64,000 nt of DNA, taken from an uncultured Clostridia bacterium. Its GTDB lineage: Bacteria > Bacillota > Clostridia > TANB77 > CAG-508. Under the pieces are notes generated by a model. That model worked only from the letters and a program-made list of their open reading frames with translations, was not told where the DNA came from and did not search any database. This document shows, piece by piece, positions 17,706 to 27,104 of the stretch (positions within the stretch are counted from its first letter, which is position 1; the number at the start of each line of letters is the position of its first letter). The position numbers and the translations under genes are program-made. The DNA lies in NCBI GenBank assembly GCA_934119935.1, contig CAKOSX010000007.1, forward strand, positions 1 through 64,000, given 5' to 3'.

Positions 17706-18428
17706 ATGGCAACAAGATATTTTATAAGACTGGATGATGCTTGTCACAAAATGGACTTAAAAAAATGGAGAAGAATTGAAGAAATTTTTGATAGAAATGA
17801 CATTAAACCTATAGTTGGAGTAATTCCTAATGTAAAAGATAAAGATTTTGAAAAATATGAATTTAACGAAAATTTTGTTGATCTAGTAAAAAAATGGGAA
17901 AAAAAAGGATGGCATATTGCAATGCATGGATATGAACATGTTTTATTTGAAAATTCTGGTGGCATAAATCCAGTAAACAATAAAACGGAATTTTCAGGGC
18001 TCTCATATGAAAAACAACTGGATAAGATAAAAAAATCTTATGATTTTTTTAAACAGAATAATATTAATGTAAGTATATTTTTTGCTCCTGCACATACTTT
18101 TGATGAGAATACATTAAGAGCTATAAAAAAGGCAACTGAAATTAGAATTATATCAGATACAATAGCAAATGATATATATTATGAAGATGATTTTTATTTT
18201 TTGCCACAACAGTCTGGAAGAGTTAGAAATATACCATTAAATGTTGTTACATTTTGCTATCATCCAAATTTAATGGATGATAAGAGCTTTTGTAAATTAG
18301 AATATTTTATAAAAAAAAATAAAAGAAAGTTTTCAAAAGATATAGTTTTGAAAAAAAGAAGAAGAAATATTATAGATTTGTTATTGAAGAAAACATATTT
18401 TTTTATTAGAAAGGTAAGAAATAATTAA
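17706..18428 (+). CDS. DUF2334-type polysaccharide deacetylase-fold protein
   Basis: 240 residues. RYFIRLDDACHKMD supplies the paired Asp of the deacetylase fold; HIAMHGYEHV at about residues 76-85 supplies the metal-binding His pair spaced H-x4-H (MHGYEH); FFAPAHTFDENTL carries a further His. No signal peptide is present, so it should act in the cytoplasm, perhaps on a lipid-linked or nucleotide sugar. Family members remove acetyl groups from sugars, but DUF2334 proteins are less well characterised than NodB-type enzymes. The basic C-terminal tail (KKRRRN) is unusual and could touch the membrane. The stop overlaps the next start by one base. Confidence 0.75.
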   Translation: MATRYFIRLDDACHKMDLKKWRRIEEIFDRNDIKPIVGVIPNVKDKDFEKYEFNENFVDLVKKWEKKGWHIAMHGYEHVLFENSGGINPVNNKTEFSGLSYEKQLDKIKKSYDFFKQNNINVSIFFAPAHTFDENTLRAIKKATEIRIISDTIANDIYYEDDFYFLPQQSGRVRNIPLNVVTFCYHPNLMDDKSFCKLEYFIKKNKRKFSKDIVLKKRRRNIIDLLLKKTYFFIRKVRNN

Positions 18429-19537
18429 TGGAAAGAATACTACAAGTTGGCATGGATTGGAAGTTAGGTGGAATAGAGATATTTATTATGTCATTATATA
18501 GGAATATTGACCGTAATAAGTATCAATTTGATTTTATATGTGATGCAAGAAAAAAGGTGTGTTTTGAGGAGGAAATAAAAGAATTAGGAGGAAGAATATT
18601 TTATATAACTCCACGAAGTACGAATTTTCTAAAGCATATTAAAGAAACTAAAAAAATAATTATGGAAAATAATTATAAGGTGGTACATTGGCATGCAAAT
18701 ACTCTTAATAATAATATTCCGGTTATGTTAGCACTAAAAAATAAAGATACAAAAGTAATTATTCACAGTCATAGCTGCTGGAAAGGTAAAAATTTTAAAA
18801 TTTTATTTTTACATTATTTTCATTCATTTTTGCTTCCAAAAAAGAGAATTATTAAAGTGGCGTGTTCAAACGAAGCGGGAAAATGGATGTTTAATAATGC
18901 TGAATTTAAACTAATTAGGAATGGAGTAAATATTTCAAAGTTCACTTTTAGTGATGAGAATAGAAAAAACATAAGGAATTATTTAAATATTCAAGATGAT
19001 ACCGTAGTTTGTGGCAATGTTGGAGGTTTTAATGAAGCTAAAAATCATGGTTTTTTAATTGAAATATTTAACCAATATTTAAAAATCAATCCAAATTGTA
19101 TTTTAATACTGATAGGAAGTGGTAGGTTAGAGGAAGGTATCAAAAAAAAGGTAAAGAGTTTAAACTTACAAGAAAAAGTTTTATTTCTAGGAGAATGTAA
19201 AAATGTAAATGTTTACTATTCGGCATTTGATGCTTTTATTTTTCCATCATTATATGAAGGATTAGGAATTGCTTTAATAGAAGCTCAAATATCAGGAGTA
19301 AAATGTTTTGTGAGTGATGCTATACCTGAAGATGCTATTATTACTGATAAAGTAGAGAGAATTTCTTTAAGTAGCGATACTAAAATTTGGGCAAAAAAAA
19401 TATATGAAGGATTGAGTGAAGAAAACAAAAGAATTATTGAGAATAAAAATAGAATTGATCTTTATGATGAAAAAAAACTTGCTTTAGAAGTTCAAAAATT
19501 GTATGACGATTTAACGAAAGAGAAAGGAGAAAGATGA
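18428..19537 (+). CDS. GT4-family glycosyltransferase, EpsF-like paralogue
   Basis: 369 residues. The N terminus QVGMDWKLGGIEIFIMSLYR matches the acceptor loop of the enzyme at 16605, including NIDRNKYQFDFI and EEEIKELGGRIF. The C-terminal half has NVGGFNEAKNHGFLIEIF and the donor motif FPSLYEGLGIALIEAQISG. Predicted role: addition of a further sugar to the repeat unit. It begins one base inside the previous stop (TAATG) and its own stop overlaps the next start (ATGA), so translation in this stretch is tightly coupled. Confidence 0.84.
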   Translation: MERILQVGMDWKLGGIEIFIMSLYRNIDRNKYQFDFICDARKKVCFEEEIKELGGRIFYITPRSTNFLKHIKETKKIIMENNYKVVHWHANTLNNNIPVMLALKNKDTKVIIHSHSCWKGKNFKILFLHYFHSFLLPKKRIIKVACSNEAGKWMFNNAEFKLIRNGVNISKFTFSDENRKNIRNYLNIQDDTVVCGNVGGFNEAKNHGFLIEIFNQYLKINPNCILILIGSGRLEEGIKKKVKSLNLQEKVLFLGECKNVNVYYSAFDAFIFPSLYEGLGIALIEAQISGVKCFVSDAIPEDAIITDKVERISLSSDTKIWAKKIYEGLSEENKRIIENKNRIDLYDEKKLALEVQKLYDDLTKEKGER

Positions 19538-20913
19538 AGAAAGCTAGTAAAAGCATAATAATTTTAATACCATTTATTGTTTTTATTGTGATGATGTGCA
19601 TGGATGATAATTTAATAATTAATAATTGTCAATCATTAATCTACCTTCCACTATTTTTTGGAATAATTTCAATTATATTTATTGACAATATCGAGCGTAT
19701 TTTTGACAAAATTTCTTATACATTAATATATTCATTGTTTTTTATAAGATTAGTACTTATTCCATTAATAACTTGTTTTGTGGATATAGAAAATTTAGAT
19801 ATACATATTTATGCAGAAAATCAATTTTTAACTGTTTTTTTGCTAATATATGAATTTTTCTTTGTAATGCTAATAAGTTATATTTATTATAAAAAAAATA
19901 AATATAATAAAGAGGAGAAAAAACAATATGCTATAGATAAAGAGGTGAAAAATTCTTACTTTATTTTAGCTTGGATTTTGGGGATTATTTTTTGTGTAAT
20001 ACTTTTTAGATATCCGAATTTAAAACATTACTTTAAATTTTTATTAGACAAATCATCAGTTCAAACAAGTATAGAAAGTTATAAAAATACATTGGAAATA
20101 GAAAAAAGTGTTCCATCGATAGTATACCTACTTTTTAAATATATATTTTTTGTTTTATATTTTTTAGTTCCATTCTTAATTATTAATAGAATAAAAAATA
20201 CAAAATTAAAGAATAAAAATAAAGTTTTATGTTCATTAATTGTTGTTTTTATAACAGGTTGTATTACGACAACAGATGACAAGGCAATTTCTGTGTTTGT
20301 TTCAATAGCATTGCTTATGATTATCGCTATCTTATATAAAGAAGCAAAGAAATATTTAAAGTTTGTTTATATTTTTGTAGCGTGTTGTGTGTTTTACGCA
20401 CTTTTTGCAAAAAATGGAAATACAATAATGGATGAATCTTTATTAGATACATTGTCATCATATTTTTCTGGCCCATTTTACGTTGCATATGTATTTAAAA
20501 TGGGAAAAGGTGTTAATATACAAAGTCTCTTGAAAGATATACCTGCTTCAACATCTTTTATAATGTATTTTTTTAAGGATACATATACATGCAATAAGAT
20601 GTTTAATTATTGTATCTATAATAATAATTTGATAGTAAATAAAATAATTCCGATGGTTTCACAGTCATGCTATTATTTTGGAATTGTCATGGCACCATTA
20701 CTATCTATTATTACAGCATATATCGCATTCTATTTTGAAAAAAGATTTTATGAATGTAATAATTTAGCACATAAATATATATTAATATATTTATGTATTC
20801 TGTTTAGTGTGTCACCAATTATATATAATTTTTCCATAATTGTAACTAATTTAAGTGGTATAGGTCTATTTCTATTTTTAATATATGTTTTTGGAAAAAT
20901 CAAGTTCAAATGA
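19534..20913 (+). CDS. Wzy-like oligosaccharide repeat-unit polymerase
   Basis: 459 residues with about eleven or twelve hydrophobic segments and one long outward loop in the second half (about residues 285-370, rich in Tyr, Ser and Cys), the usual layout of O-antigen and capsule polymerases. Sequence identity in this family is always low, so the call rests on topology and on position between the glycosyltransferases and the flippase. It would join repeat units on the outer face of the membrane. It starts with a four-base overlap (ATGA). The segment is extremely AT-rich: bases 19861-19920 hold only 8 G or C in 60. Confidence 0.75.
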   Translation: MKKASKSIIILIPFIVFIVMMCMDDNLIINNCQSLIYLPLFFGIISIIFIDNIERIFDKISYTLIYSLFFIRLVLIPLITCFVDIENLDIHIYAENQFLTVFLLIYEFFFVMLISYIYYKKNKYNKEEKKQYAIDKEVKNSYFILAWILGIIFCVILFRYPNLKHYFKFLLDKSSVQTSIESYKNTLEIEKSVPSIVYLLFKYIFFVLYFLVPFLIINRIKNTKLKNKNKVLCSLIVVFITGCITTTDDKAISVFVSIALLMIIAILYKEAKKYLKFVYIFVACCVFYALFAKNGNTIMDESLLDTLSSYFSGPFYVAYVFKMGKGVNIQSLLKDIPASTSFIMYFFKDTYTCNKMFNYCIYNNNLIVNKIIPMVSQSCYYFGIVMAPLLSIITAYIAFYFEKRFYECNNLAHKYILIYLCILFSVSPIIYNFSIIVTNLSGIGLFLFLIYVFGKIKFK

Positions 20914-20922
20914 GGGAGAAAA

Positions 20923-22443
20923 ATGAATAATAAAACAATGCTTAATACGGTATCAAGTATAATGTTAGAAATAATTGTTATAATTAATAGCTTTATTGTG
21001 CCAAAAATTATATTAAACTATTTTGGCTCAGAAGTTAATGGGCTTGTTTCATCACTTACACAACTATTAAATTATATATCATTAATTGAGGGTGGTGTTA
21101 CTGGAGTTGTAATGGCAAATTTGTATAAACCACTTGTAAACAAGGATTTTGAAAAAGTAAGTTCCATTATAAATACCACAGAAAAATTTTATAAAAAAAT
21201 ATCAGCGATTTTTATTGTATACACGTTATGTATTGGTTTAATATATCCATGTATAATTTCTACACAATTTTCATATGGTTATATATTTTCATTAACTTTA
21301 ATTTTGGCATTAACTTTTTTTATTCAGTATAATTTTTCTTTGACTAATAGATCTTTGTTAATAGCTGATAAAAAAGGATATATTGTTTCAATTTCAAGAA
21401 TAATAATCATGATAATTAATATAGTGTTGGCATATATTTCTGTAAAAATTTATCCAAGCATTCATTTATTAAAGTTGGTTAATGGATTATTATATATTAT
21501 TCAACCAGTAATTTTTAAGTATTTTGTGAATAAAAATTTTAATATTAATAAGAGTGCTCCAATTGATAATTCTCTATTAAAAAGCCGATGGGATGGTTTT
21601 GCTATTAATATAGCAGCATTTATTCATTTCAGTACAGATGTGGTAGTGTTAACTGTATTTACAAATTTATCAACAGTTTCAATATATACAATATATTCTT
21701 CAATAACAGGAGGATTAAGAGGCTTAGTTACTTCAATAACAAGTGCTATTAATCCTGTAATAGGACAATTATATGCAAAAGAGGATTATGAAAAGTTAAA
21801 AAAATATTTTGATGAATATGAATTCATGATTTTCTTTATTGTATTTCTGATATTTTCAGTATCAATTTTATTAATTACACCATTTGTTGTAATTTATACC
21901 AAAGGAATAAACGATATAAATTATAATCAAACGTTATTTGGAGTTTTACTGGTAATTTCAGAAGAATTGTATTTATTAAAAATGCCATATTTAGACCTGG
22001 CTTTAGTTGCTAACAGATTTAAACAAATGAGATTACCAAGTTATTTGGAAGCAATAATTAACATTGTATTATCAGTTGTATTGGTAAAAAAATATGGATT
22101 AATGGGGGTAGCAAGTGGAACTATAGTTGCAATGTTATTTAGAATGATATATCAAGTTGCGTATCTAAAAAAACATATTATATATAGAGACGTTAAAATT
22201 TTCGTTAAAAAAATATTTATCTTTACAATTTTCTCAATAATTGGTTTGGGAATTTGTAAATTTTTAGTAGGCATGAAGATATACTCAATATTATCATGGA
22301 TTATTTATGGAATAATATATTCTTTAGTTTTCTTTATTTTATATTGTATATTAGGAATAGTGTTTTATAGGAATACTTTTAAAATGTTTATTAACATATT
22401 GTTTAACGGTATTAGAAATTTATTAATAAAAGTGAAAGGATAA
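20923..22443 (+). CDS. Wzx-like polysaccharide flippase (MOP superfamily)
   Basis: 506 residues with about 13-14 hydrophobic segments. The N terminus FIVPKIILNYFGSEVNGLVSSLTQ (split here by family convention) and the LIEGGVTGVVMANLYKPL region match MOP-superfamily exporters of lipid-linked repeat units. It would move the finished undecaprenyl-linked unit from the inner to the outer membrane face, where the Wzy-like protein polymerises it. GAGGGAGAAAA provides the ribosome site 9 bases after the polymerase gene. With the upstream genes this completes a Wzx/Wzy-dependent route rather than an ABC-transporter route. Confidence 0.84.
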   Translation: MNNKTMLNTVSSIMLEIIVIINSFIVPKIILNYFGSEVNGLVSSLTQLLNYISLIEGGVTGVVMANLYKPLVNKDFEKVSSIINTTEKFYKKISAIFIVYTLCIGLIYPCIISTQFSYGYIFSLTLILALTFFIQYNFSLTNRSLLIADKKGYIVSISRIIIMIINIVLAYISVKIYPSIHLLKLVNGLLYIIQPVIFKYFVNKNFNINKSAPIDNSLLKSRWDGFAINIAAFIHFSTDVVVLTVFTNLSTVSIYTIYSSITGGLRGLVTSITSAINPVIGQLYAKEDYEKLKKYFDEYEFMIFFIVFLIFSVSILLITPFVVIYTKGINDINYNQTLFGVLLVISEELYLLKMPYLDLALVANRFKQMRLPSYLEAIINIVLSVVLVKKYGLMGVASGTIVAMLFRMIYQVAYLKKHIIYRDVKIFVKKIFIFTIFSIIGLGICKFLVGMKIYSILSWIIYGIIYSLVFFILYCILGIVFYRNTFKMFINILFNGIRNLLIKVKG

Positions 22444-22449
22444 ATAAAA

Positions 22450-23622
22450 ATGTTGAATAGAAAAATTAATACAGAAGTAATTATTATAGGAGGAGATCAC
22501 CATAATACATTGGCTGTATGCAGAAGTTTTTTTTATAATAGAATACCATTTAAACTGCTGATTCACACTAAAGAAAAATCTGGAGAAATAATAAGGATAG
22601 GTTATTCAAAATCAGTTGAATATATGGATATTGTACAGGATGATCCTAAGCATATTTGCGATTGGCTATTAAAGAATATAGATAAGACACATAAAATTTT
22701 TTTGTTTCCTTGCTCTGACCTAGCTGCATATACAATTGATTTGAATTACAAGAAGTTAGAAAAGTATTATGTTTTTCCTTGTTTCCGTGATAAACCTAAT
22801 ATGATTGTAAAATTAATGGATAAGTATAATCAAAAAAAGTGGGCAGAAGAAAATGAAATACCTATGGCTAAAACATGGAACATAAATGTAAATATACCGG
22901 ATGTAGAAATAATAGAAAAAATGATATTTCCATGTATACTAAAACCAAAAATTAGTGCATATGGCGAGAAAAATGATATTAAAATATGCAATAATATTGA
23001 TGAACTATATAAAGCTATATCAAGTTTTAAAGAAAAAAAATATGAAAATGTTATATTACAACAGTTTTTAAAAAAAGAATATGAGGTATGTTCCTATGGC
23101 TGTATTTTAGATAATAATATAATTAAGTGTTCAGTAAAAAAAATAAGAGAATACCCGCCTAATGGAGGAGGAAGCCTAGCTTTTGCGTGCTTCTACGAAG
23201 ATGATTCGATTAATAAAATACTAAATAACATTTTATTAAAATTAAAAAATGAAGGATACAGAGGCTTTTTCGATATTGAATTCTTAATATGCAAGGATAA
23301 AATATATTTAAATGAAATAAATTTCAGACATAGTGGTAATGGCTATGCATTGATAAAAAATGGTGTGGATGCTCCATTTATTTGGTATAAATATTTAAAC
23401 TATAAAGAAAAAATAAATTATAGGTATAAAAATAACTTCTTCTTTATGGATGAAACTAATGAACTAAAATTATTAAAAACTAAAAGTATAAATATTACAA
23501 CATTTATTAAAGATATAATAAAATCAAAGGCTTTTGCAAGATTTGATATAAGAGATTTGAATGTATTATTTGCGTATATTAAAATAAAATTATTTAGGAG
23601 AAAAAATGAAGATGTACGATAA
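22450..23622 (+). CDS. ATP-grasp ligase in the polysaccharide operon
   Basis: 390 residues. An N-terminal Rossmann-like half starts at VIIIGGDHHNTLAVCRSF; the ATP-grasp core follows with FPCILKPKIS (nucleotide-binding Lys), VILQQFLKKEYEV, a Gly-rich turn YPPNGGGSLAF and the metal-binding end FDIEFLI...LNEINFRHSGNG. Enzymes of this fold join a carboxylate to an amine using ATP. In this setting it could couple an amino acid to a sugar carboxylate or amine, for example on galacturonic acid made by the two genes downstream; that is inference. It has no membrane segment. It overlaps the next gene by 17 bases and marks the end of the AT-rich block. Confidence 0.78.
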   Translation: MLNRKINTEVIIIGGDHHNTLAVCRSFFYNRIPFKLLIHTKEKSGEIIRIGYSKSVEYMDIVQDDPKHICDWLLKNIDKTHKIFLFPCSDLAAYTIDLNYKKLEKYYVFPCFRDKPNMIVKLMDKYNQKKWAEENEIPMAKTWNINVNIPDVEIIEKMIFPCILKPKISAYGEKNDIKICNNIDELYKAISSFKEKKYENVILQQFLKKEYEVCSYGCILDNNIIKCSVKKIREYPPNGGGSLAFACFYEDDSINKILNNILLKLKNEGYRGFFDIEFLICKDKIYLNEINFRHSGNGYALIKNGVDAPFIWYKYLNYKEKINYRYKNNFFFMDETNELKLLKTKSINITTFIKDIIKSKAFARFDIRDLNVLFAYIKIKLFRRKNEDVR

Positions 23623-24661
23623 AAATATAGTTATAACAGGTTCTGCCGGCTTTATCGGCTCTAACCTAGCAAAAAGAATTTTGACAGATGAAAAAGATGT
23701 TATGGTTATTGGTTTAGATAACATGAACAATTATTATGACGTGAAAATTAAAGAATGGAGATTAGCTCAATTAAATAAATATGATAACTTTAAATTTATA
23801 AAAGGAGATTTAGCAGATAAAGAAACAGTTGAGAATATATTTAAGGAATATCATCCAAATATAGTTGTTAACCTAGCTGCTCAGGCTGGAGTACGTTATA
23901 GTATAACAAACCCTGATGCATATATACAATCTAATTTAATAGGTTTTTACAATATATTAGAATGTTGTAGAAATTATCCAGTAGAGCATTTAGTTTATGC
24001 TTCGAGTTCGTCTGTATATGGCTCTAATAAAAAAGTTCCATATTCAACAGATGATAAAGTGGACAATCCTGTTTCTTTATATGCTGCAACGAAGAAGTCA
24101 AATGAACTTATGGCTCATAGTTATTCGAAATTATATAATATTCCATCAACAGGATTAAGATTTTTTACTGTTTATGGACCTGCAGGACGTCCTGACATGG
24201 CATATTTCGGATTTACAAATAAATTAATAAATGGTGAAACTATAAAAATATTCAATTATGGAAATTGTAAACGAGATTTTACGTATATAGATGATATTGT
24301 TGAAGGAATAGTAAGAGTAATGAAAAAAGCTCCAGAGAAGAAAAATGGAGAAGATGGCTTACCAATACCACCATATAAAATCTATAATATAGGAAATAGT
24401 CATCCGGAAAATTTACTAGACTTTGTTCAAATATTGCAAGAAGAATTGATAAGAGCAGGAGTGCTTCCAAAGGATTATGACTTTGAAGCGCATAAAGAAT
24501 TAGTTCCAATGCAAGCAGGTGATGTGCCAATTACTTTTGCTGATACTACACCTCTTGAAAGAGACTTTGGATTTAAACCAAGTACTACTTTGAGAGATGG
24601 ATTAAGAAAATTTGCAGAATGGTATAAAGCATTTTATATGGATAAAAGAGAGGAAGCGTAA
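23606..24661 (+). CDS. UDP-glucuronate 4-epimerase
   Basis: 351 residues, normal length. Extended SDR fold: NAD loop GSAGFIGSNLA at residues 12-22, SSSSVYG near 131, and the catalytic Tyr and Lys in SLYAATKKSNE. The family stretches AAQAGVRYSITNPDAYIQSN and RFFTVYGPAGRPDMAYFGFT are characteristic of UDP-glucuronate 4-epimerases rather than UDP-glucose epimerases. It would convert UDP-glucuronate, supplied by the next gene, into UDP-galacturonate. Base composition returns to that of the first operon genes (21 G or C in bases 24301-24360). It overlaps the ATP-grasp gene by 17 bases. Confidence 0.88.
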   Translation: MKMYDKNIVITGSAGFIGSNLAKRILTDEKDVMVIGLDNMNNYYDVKIKEWRLAQLNKYDNFKFIKGDLADKETVENIFKEYHPNIVVNLAAQAGVRYSITNPDAYIQSNLIGFYNILECCRNYPVEHLVYASSSSVYGSNKKVPYSTDDKVDNPVSLYAATKKSNELMAHSYSKLYNIPSTGLRFFTVYGPAGRPDMAYFGFTNKLINGETIKIFNYGNCKRDFTYIDDIVEGIVRVMKKAPEKKNGEDGLPIPPYKIYNIGNSHPENLLDFVQILQEELIRAGVLPKDYDFEAHKELVPMQAGDVPITFADTTPLERDFGFKPSTTLRDGLRKFAEWYKAFYMDKREEA

Positions 24662-24666
24662 TTAAC

Positions 24667-25833
24667 ATGAAAATCGCAGTTGCAGGGACAGGTTATGTTG
24701 GATTATCTATTGCAACTTTATTAAGTCAAAATAATGAAGTTGTTGCATTAGATATTATTCCAGAAAAAGTTGAAATGATAAATAAAGGAATAAGTCCAAT
24801 AAAAGATGAATATATAGAAGATTATTTGAAAAATAAAAATTTAAATTTAAGAGCAACTCTTGATTACAAAGATGCTTTTAAAGATGCAGAGTTTATTGTA
24901 ATTAGTACACCAACTAATTATGATGATGAAAAGAACTTTTTTGATACTTCAAGTGTAGAAGATATTATACAAAAAGTTATTAGTATGAATATAGAAACAA
25001 CAATGGTTGTAAAATCTACAATTCCAGTTGGATTTATAGAAGAAATGAAGAAGAAATATAATATTGACAATATTATGTTCTCACCAGAGTTTTTAAGAGA
25101 AGGACGAGCTCTTTATGATAATTTATATCCTTCGAGAATAATTGTTGGAGAAAAATCACAAAGGGCAGAGAAGTTTGCAGAGCTTTTAAAAGATGCTGCA
25201 ATAAAAAAAGATATTCCTATAAAATTTATGCATAGTACAGAAGCGGAAGCTGTTAAATTGTTTGCGAATACTTATTTGGCTTTAAGAGTTTCATATTTTA
25301 ATGAATTAGATACTTATGCAGAATTAAAAGGATTAAATACAAAAGATATTATTGATGGTGTATGTTTAGATCCTAGAATAGGAGATTACTATAATAATCC
25401 TTCTTTTGGATATGGCGGATATTGCTTACCAAAAGATACAAAACAATTATTAGCTAATTATGATAAAGTTCCACAAAATTTAATAGAGGCAATAGTAAAA
25501 TCTAATGATACAAGAAAAGATCATATAACAAAAATGATTTTAGAGAAGAAGCCAGAGAACGTGGGAATTTATAGATTGACTATGAAAACAAATTCAGATA
25601 ATTTTAGAGCAAGTGCTATACAAGGAATAATTAAAAGATTAAAAGCTAATAATATAAATGTTATTATACATGAACCAACATTAAAGACAAAAGAGTTTAA
25701 TGAATGCCATGTTATAAACGATTTTGATGAATTTTGCAATAAATCAGATATAATTTTATGTAATAGAATTGATGATAAAATAAAGAAGCATAGTGATAAA
25801 ATCTACACTAGAGACTTATTTAATGAAAATTAG
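24667..25833 (+). CDS. ugd: UDP-glucose 6-dehydrogenase
   Basis: 388 residues, full length. N-terminal NAD loop IAVAGTGYVGLSIATLLS, VKSTIPVGF, SPEFLREGRALYDNL, and the catalytic Cys in FGYGGYCLPKDTKQL near residue 260. It oxidises UDP-glucose twice to UDP-glucuronate with two NAD, the donor for acidic capsule sugars. Paired with the 4-epimerase upstream it predicts galacturonic and/or glucuronic acid in the polymer, so the product is probably negatively charged. It is the last gene of the long operon; the following gap holds a new promoter but no clear terminator. Confidence 0.95.
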   Translation: MKIAVAGTGYVGLSIATLLSQNNEVVALDIIPEKVEMINKGISPIKDEYIEDYLKNKNLNLRATLDYKDAFKDAEFIVISTPTNYDDEKNFFDTSSVEDIIQKVISMNIETTMVVKSTIPVGFIEEMKKKYNIDNIMFSPEFLREGRALYDNLYPSRIIVGEKSQRAEKFAELLKDAAIKKDIPIKFMHSTEAEAVKLFANTYLALRVSYFNELDTYAELKGLNTKDIIDGVCLDPRIGDYYNNPSFGYGGYCLPKDTKQLLANYDKVPQNLIEAIVKSNDTRKDHITKMILEKKPENVGIYRLTMKTNSDNFRASAIQGIIKRLKANNINVIIHEPTLKTKEFNECHVINDFDEFCNKSDIILCNRIDDKIKKHSDKIYTRDLFNEN

Positions 25834-25864
25834 AAAAAAGTTTTAAATTTGGTAATAAAAACTA

Positions 25865-25893
25865 TTGAATTTTATATCGATTAATGATATATT
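25865..25893 (+). promoter_or_regulatory. Promoter of the sortase module
   Basis: TTGAAT, exactly 17 bases, TATATT, about 30 bases before the surface protein gene, followed by TTAGGAGGAA as ribosome site. Confidence 0.7.
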
Positions 25894-25921
25894 ATAAAAA
25901 AAAACTTAGGAGGAATTTAAA

Positions 25922-26470
25922 ATGAAACTTAACAAAACAGTTTTAATAGTTGCTTTAATAGCAATGGTATTAGTAGCATTAACAACAGTGGTAAATGCTG
26001 CAGCAAATGATGATTTATATTCTTACATGGAAGGTGTATCAGTAACAGTAGATGGCAAAACGTACAAAGCAAATGAGAGTCAATTATTAGCTTTAAAACA
26101 ATACTTAAACTCACATGAATTAACAGACGAGCAAGTATCAGTTGTTAAAACAAATGTTGCTGAAATAGTAAAAACAGTTGAAAGCCAAAATACAGCAGAT
26201 GTATCAAAGTTTTCTTCAGATGCTATAAACAAAATAAGTGCAAATATAGATAAAATTGAAGCATCTACAAATGTAAAAATTAACTACATTTCTGCTAACA
26301 ACACACTTCAAATAAAGGATGCTAATGGAACATCTTTAATTGAAGCAAAAGTTGGACAAAGTACAAACTTAGTACAAACAGGAACATCATATGTTCCATA
26401 TATAGTAGTTTCTGGAATAGCATTAATTGCCGTTGCTGTACTAGTTGCAAAAAAAGTAACATCAAAATAA
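25922..26470 (+). CDS. Secreted protein with LVQTG cell-wall sorting signal
   Basis: 182 residues. A signal peptide at 1-26 probably ends at VNA-AAND. A small domain follows with VDGKTYKANESQLLALKQYL and a helical Lys/Glu/Ser-rich middle, and the C terminus is a complete sorting signal: LVQTG at residues 150-154, a hydrophobic span (about 158-177) and the basic tail KKVTSK. LVQTG departs from the usual LPxTG by Val for Pro. The next gene, one base away, is a sortase, so this is probably its dedicated substrate. The function of the folded part is unknown. It is strongly expressed if the near-perfect ribosome site AGGAGGAA is a guide. Confidence 0.8.
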   Translation: MKLNKTVLIVALIAMVLVALTTVVNAAANDDLYSYMEGVSVTVDGKTYKANESQLLALKQYLNSHELTDEQVSVVKTNVAEIVKTVESQNTADVSKFSSDAINKISANIDKIEASTNVKINYISANNTLQIKDANGTSLIEAKVGQSTNLVQTGTSYVPYIVVSGIALIAVAVLVAKKVTSK

Positions 26471-26471
26471 T

Positions 26472-27104
26472 ATGAAAAAAATAAAGAATATATTAGGAGC
26501 AACTATTAGAAATTTAATAGTTGCTTTTATATTTATTGTTATTATATGTGTTGCTATTAGGCTTTCTATTGGCGACCAGCTTATGCAGGCAATTGCACTA
26601 ATTAATTTGGTGTCAGTAAGCGATAAGAACAATAATACAGAAAGCGAAGCTATTAAGATTGATTTAGAAAATAAGAATTTGACTCATTACCCAGCATGGG
26701 GTGAGAAGTATGGAATTTTGTCTATTGATTCGATTAATGTTAAGTTGGGACTTTATTATGGAGATTCACTTTCAATATTAAGAAAAGGCGTAGGGCAATC
26801 TGTGTCTTATTTCCCAGGTGAAGGTGGCTCTATAATTTGCATGGCGCATGATACGGGTGGATTTTTGAAGTATTTGTATACAGTTAATGTAGGAGATAAA
26901 ATAAAAATAAAGACTGACTATGGAAATTTTACATATGAAATTTATGAAACAAAAATAGTTGACCAATCAGACACAAGTGCTGTATATCTACAGGAAGATG
27001 AAGAAATTTTGATGTTGTATACATGTTATCCTTCAAACAGTATAGGGCATGCGACTCATAGATTTGTAACATATTCAAAATTAATAGAAGGAGACATATT
27101 TTAA
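26472..27104 (+). CDS. Sortase (class D-like)
   Basis: 210 residues. An N-terminal membrane anchor at about 14-32 is followed by the sortase barrel: YGILSIDSINVKLGLYYGDS, catalytic His126 in CMAHDTGG, catalytic Cys185 in LYTCYPSN and Arg197 in THRFVTYSKL. The TCYP context and the single N-terminal anchor resemble class D sortases. It would cut the neighbouring LVQTG signal between Thr and Gly and attach the protein to peptidoglycan or another amine. No good ribosome site precedes the ATG, which lies one base after the previous stop, so expression may depend on translational coupling. The location between capsule sugar genes and capsule control genes is unusual. Confidence 0.88.
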   Translation: MKKIKNILGATIRNLIVAFIFIVIICVAIRLSIGDQLMQAIALINLVSVSDKNNNTESEAIKIDLENKNLTHYPAWGEKYGILSIDSINVKLGLYYGDSLSILRKGVGQSVSYFPGEGGSIICMAHDTGGFLKYLYTVNVGDKIKIKTDYGNFTYEIYETKIVDQSDTSAVYLQEDEEILMLYTCYPSNSIGHATHRFVTYSKLIEGDIF

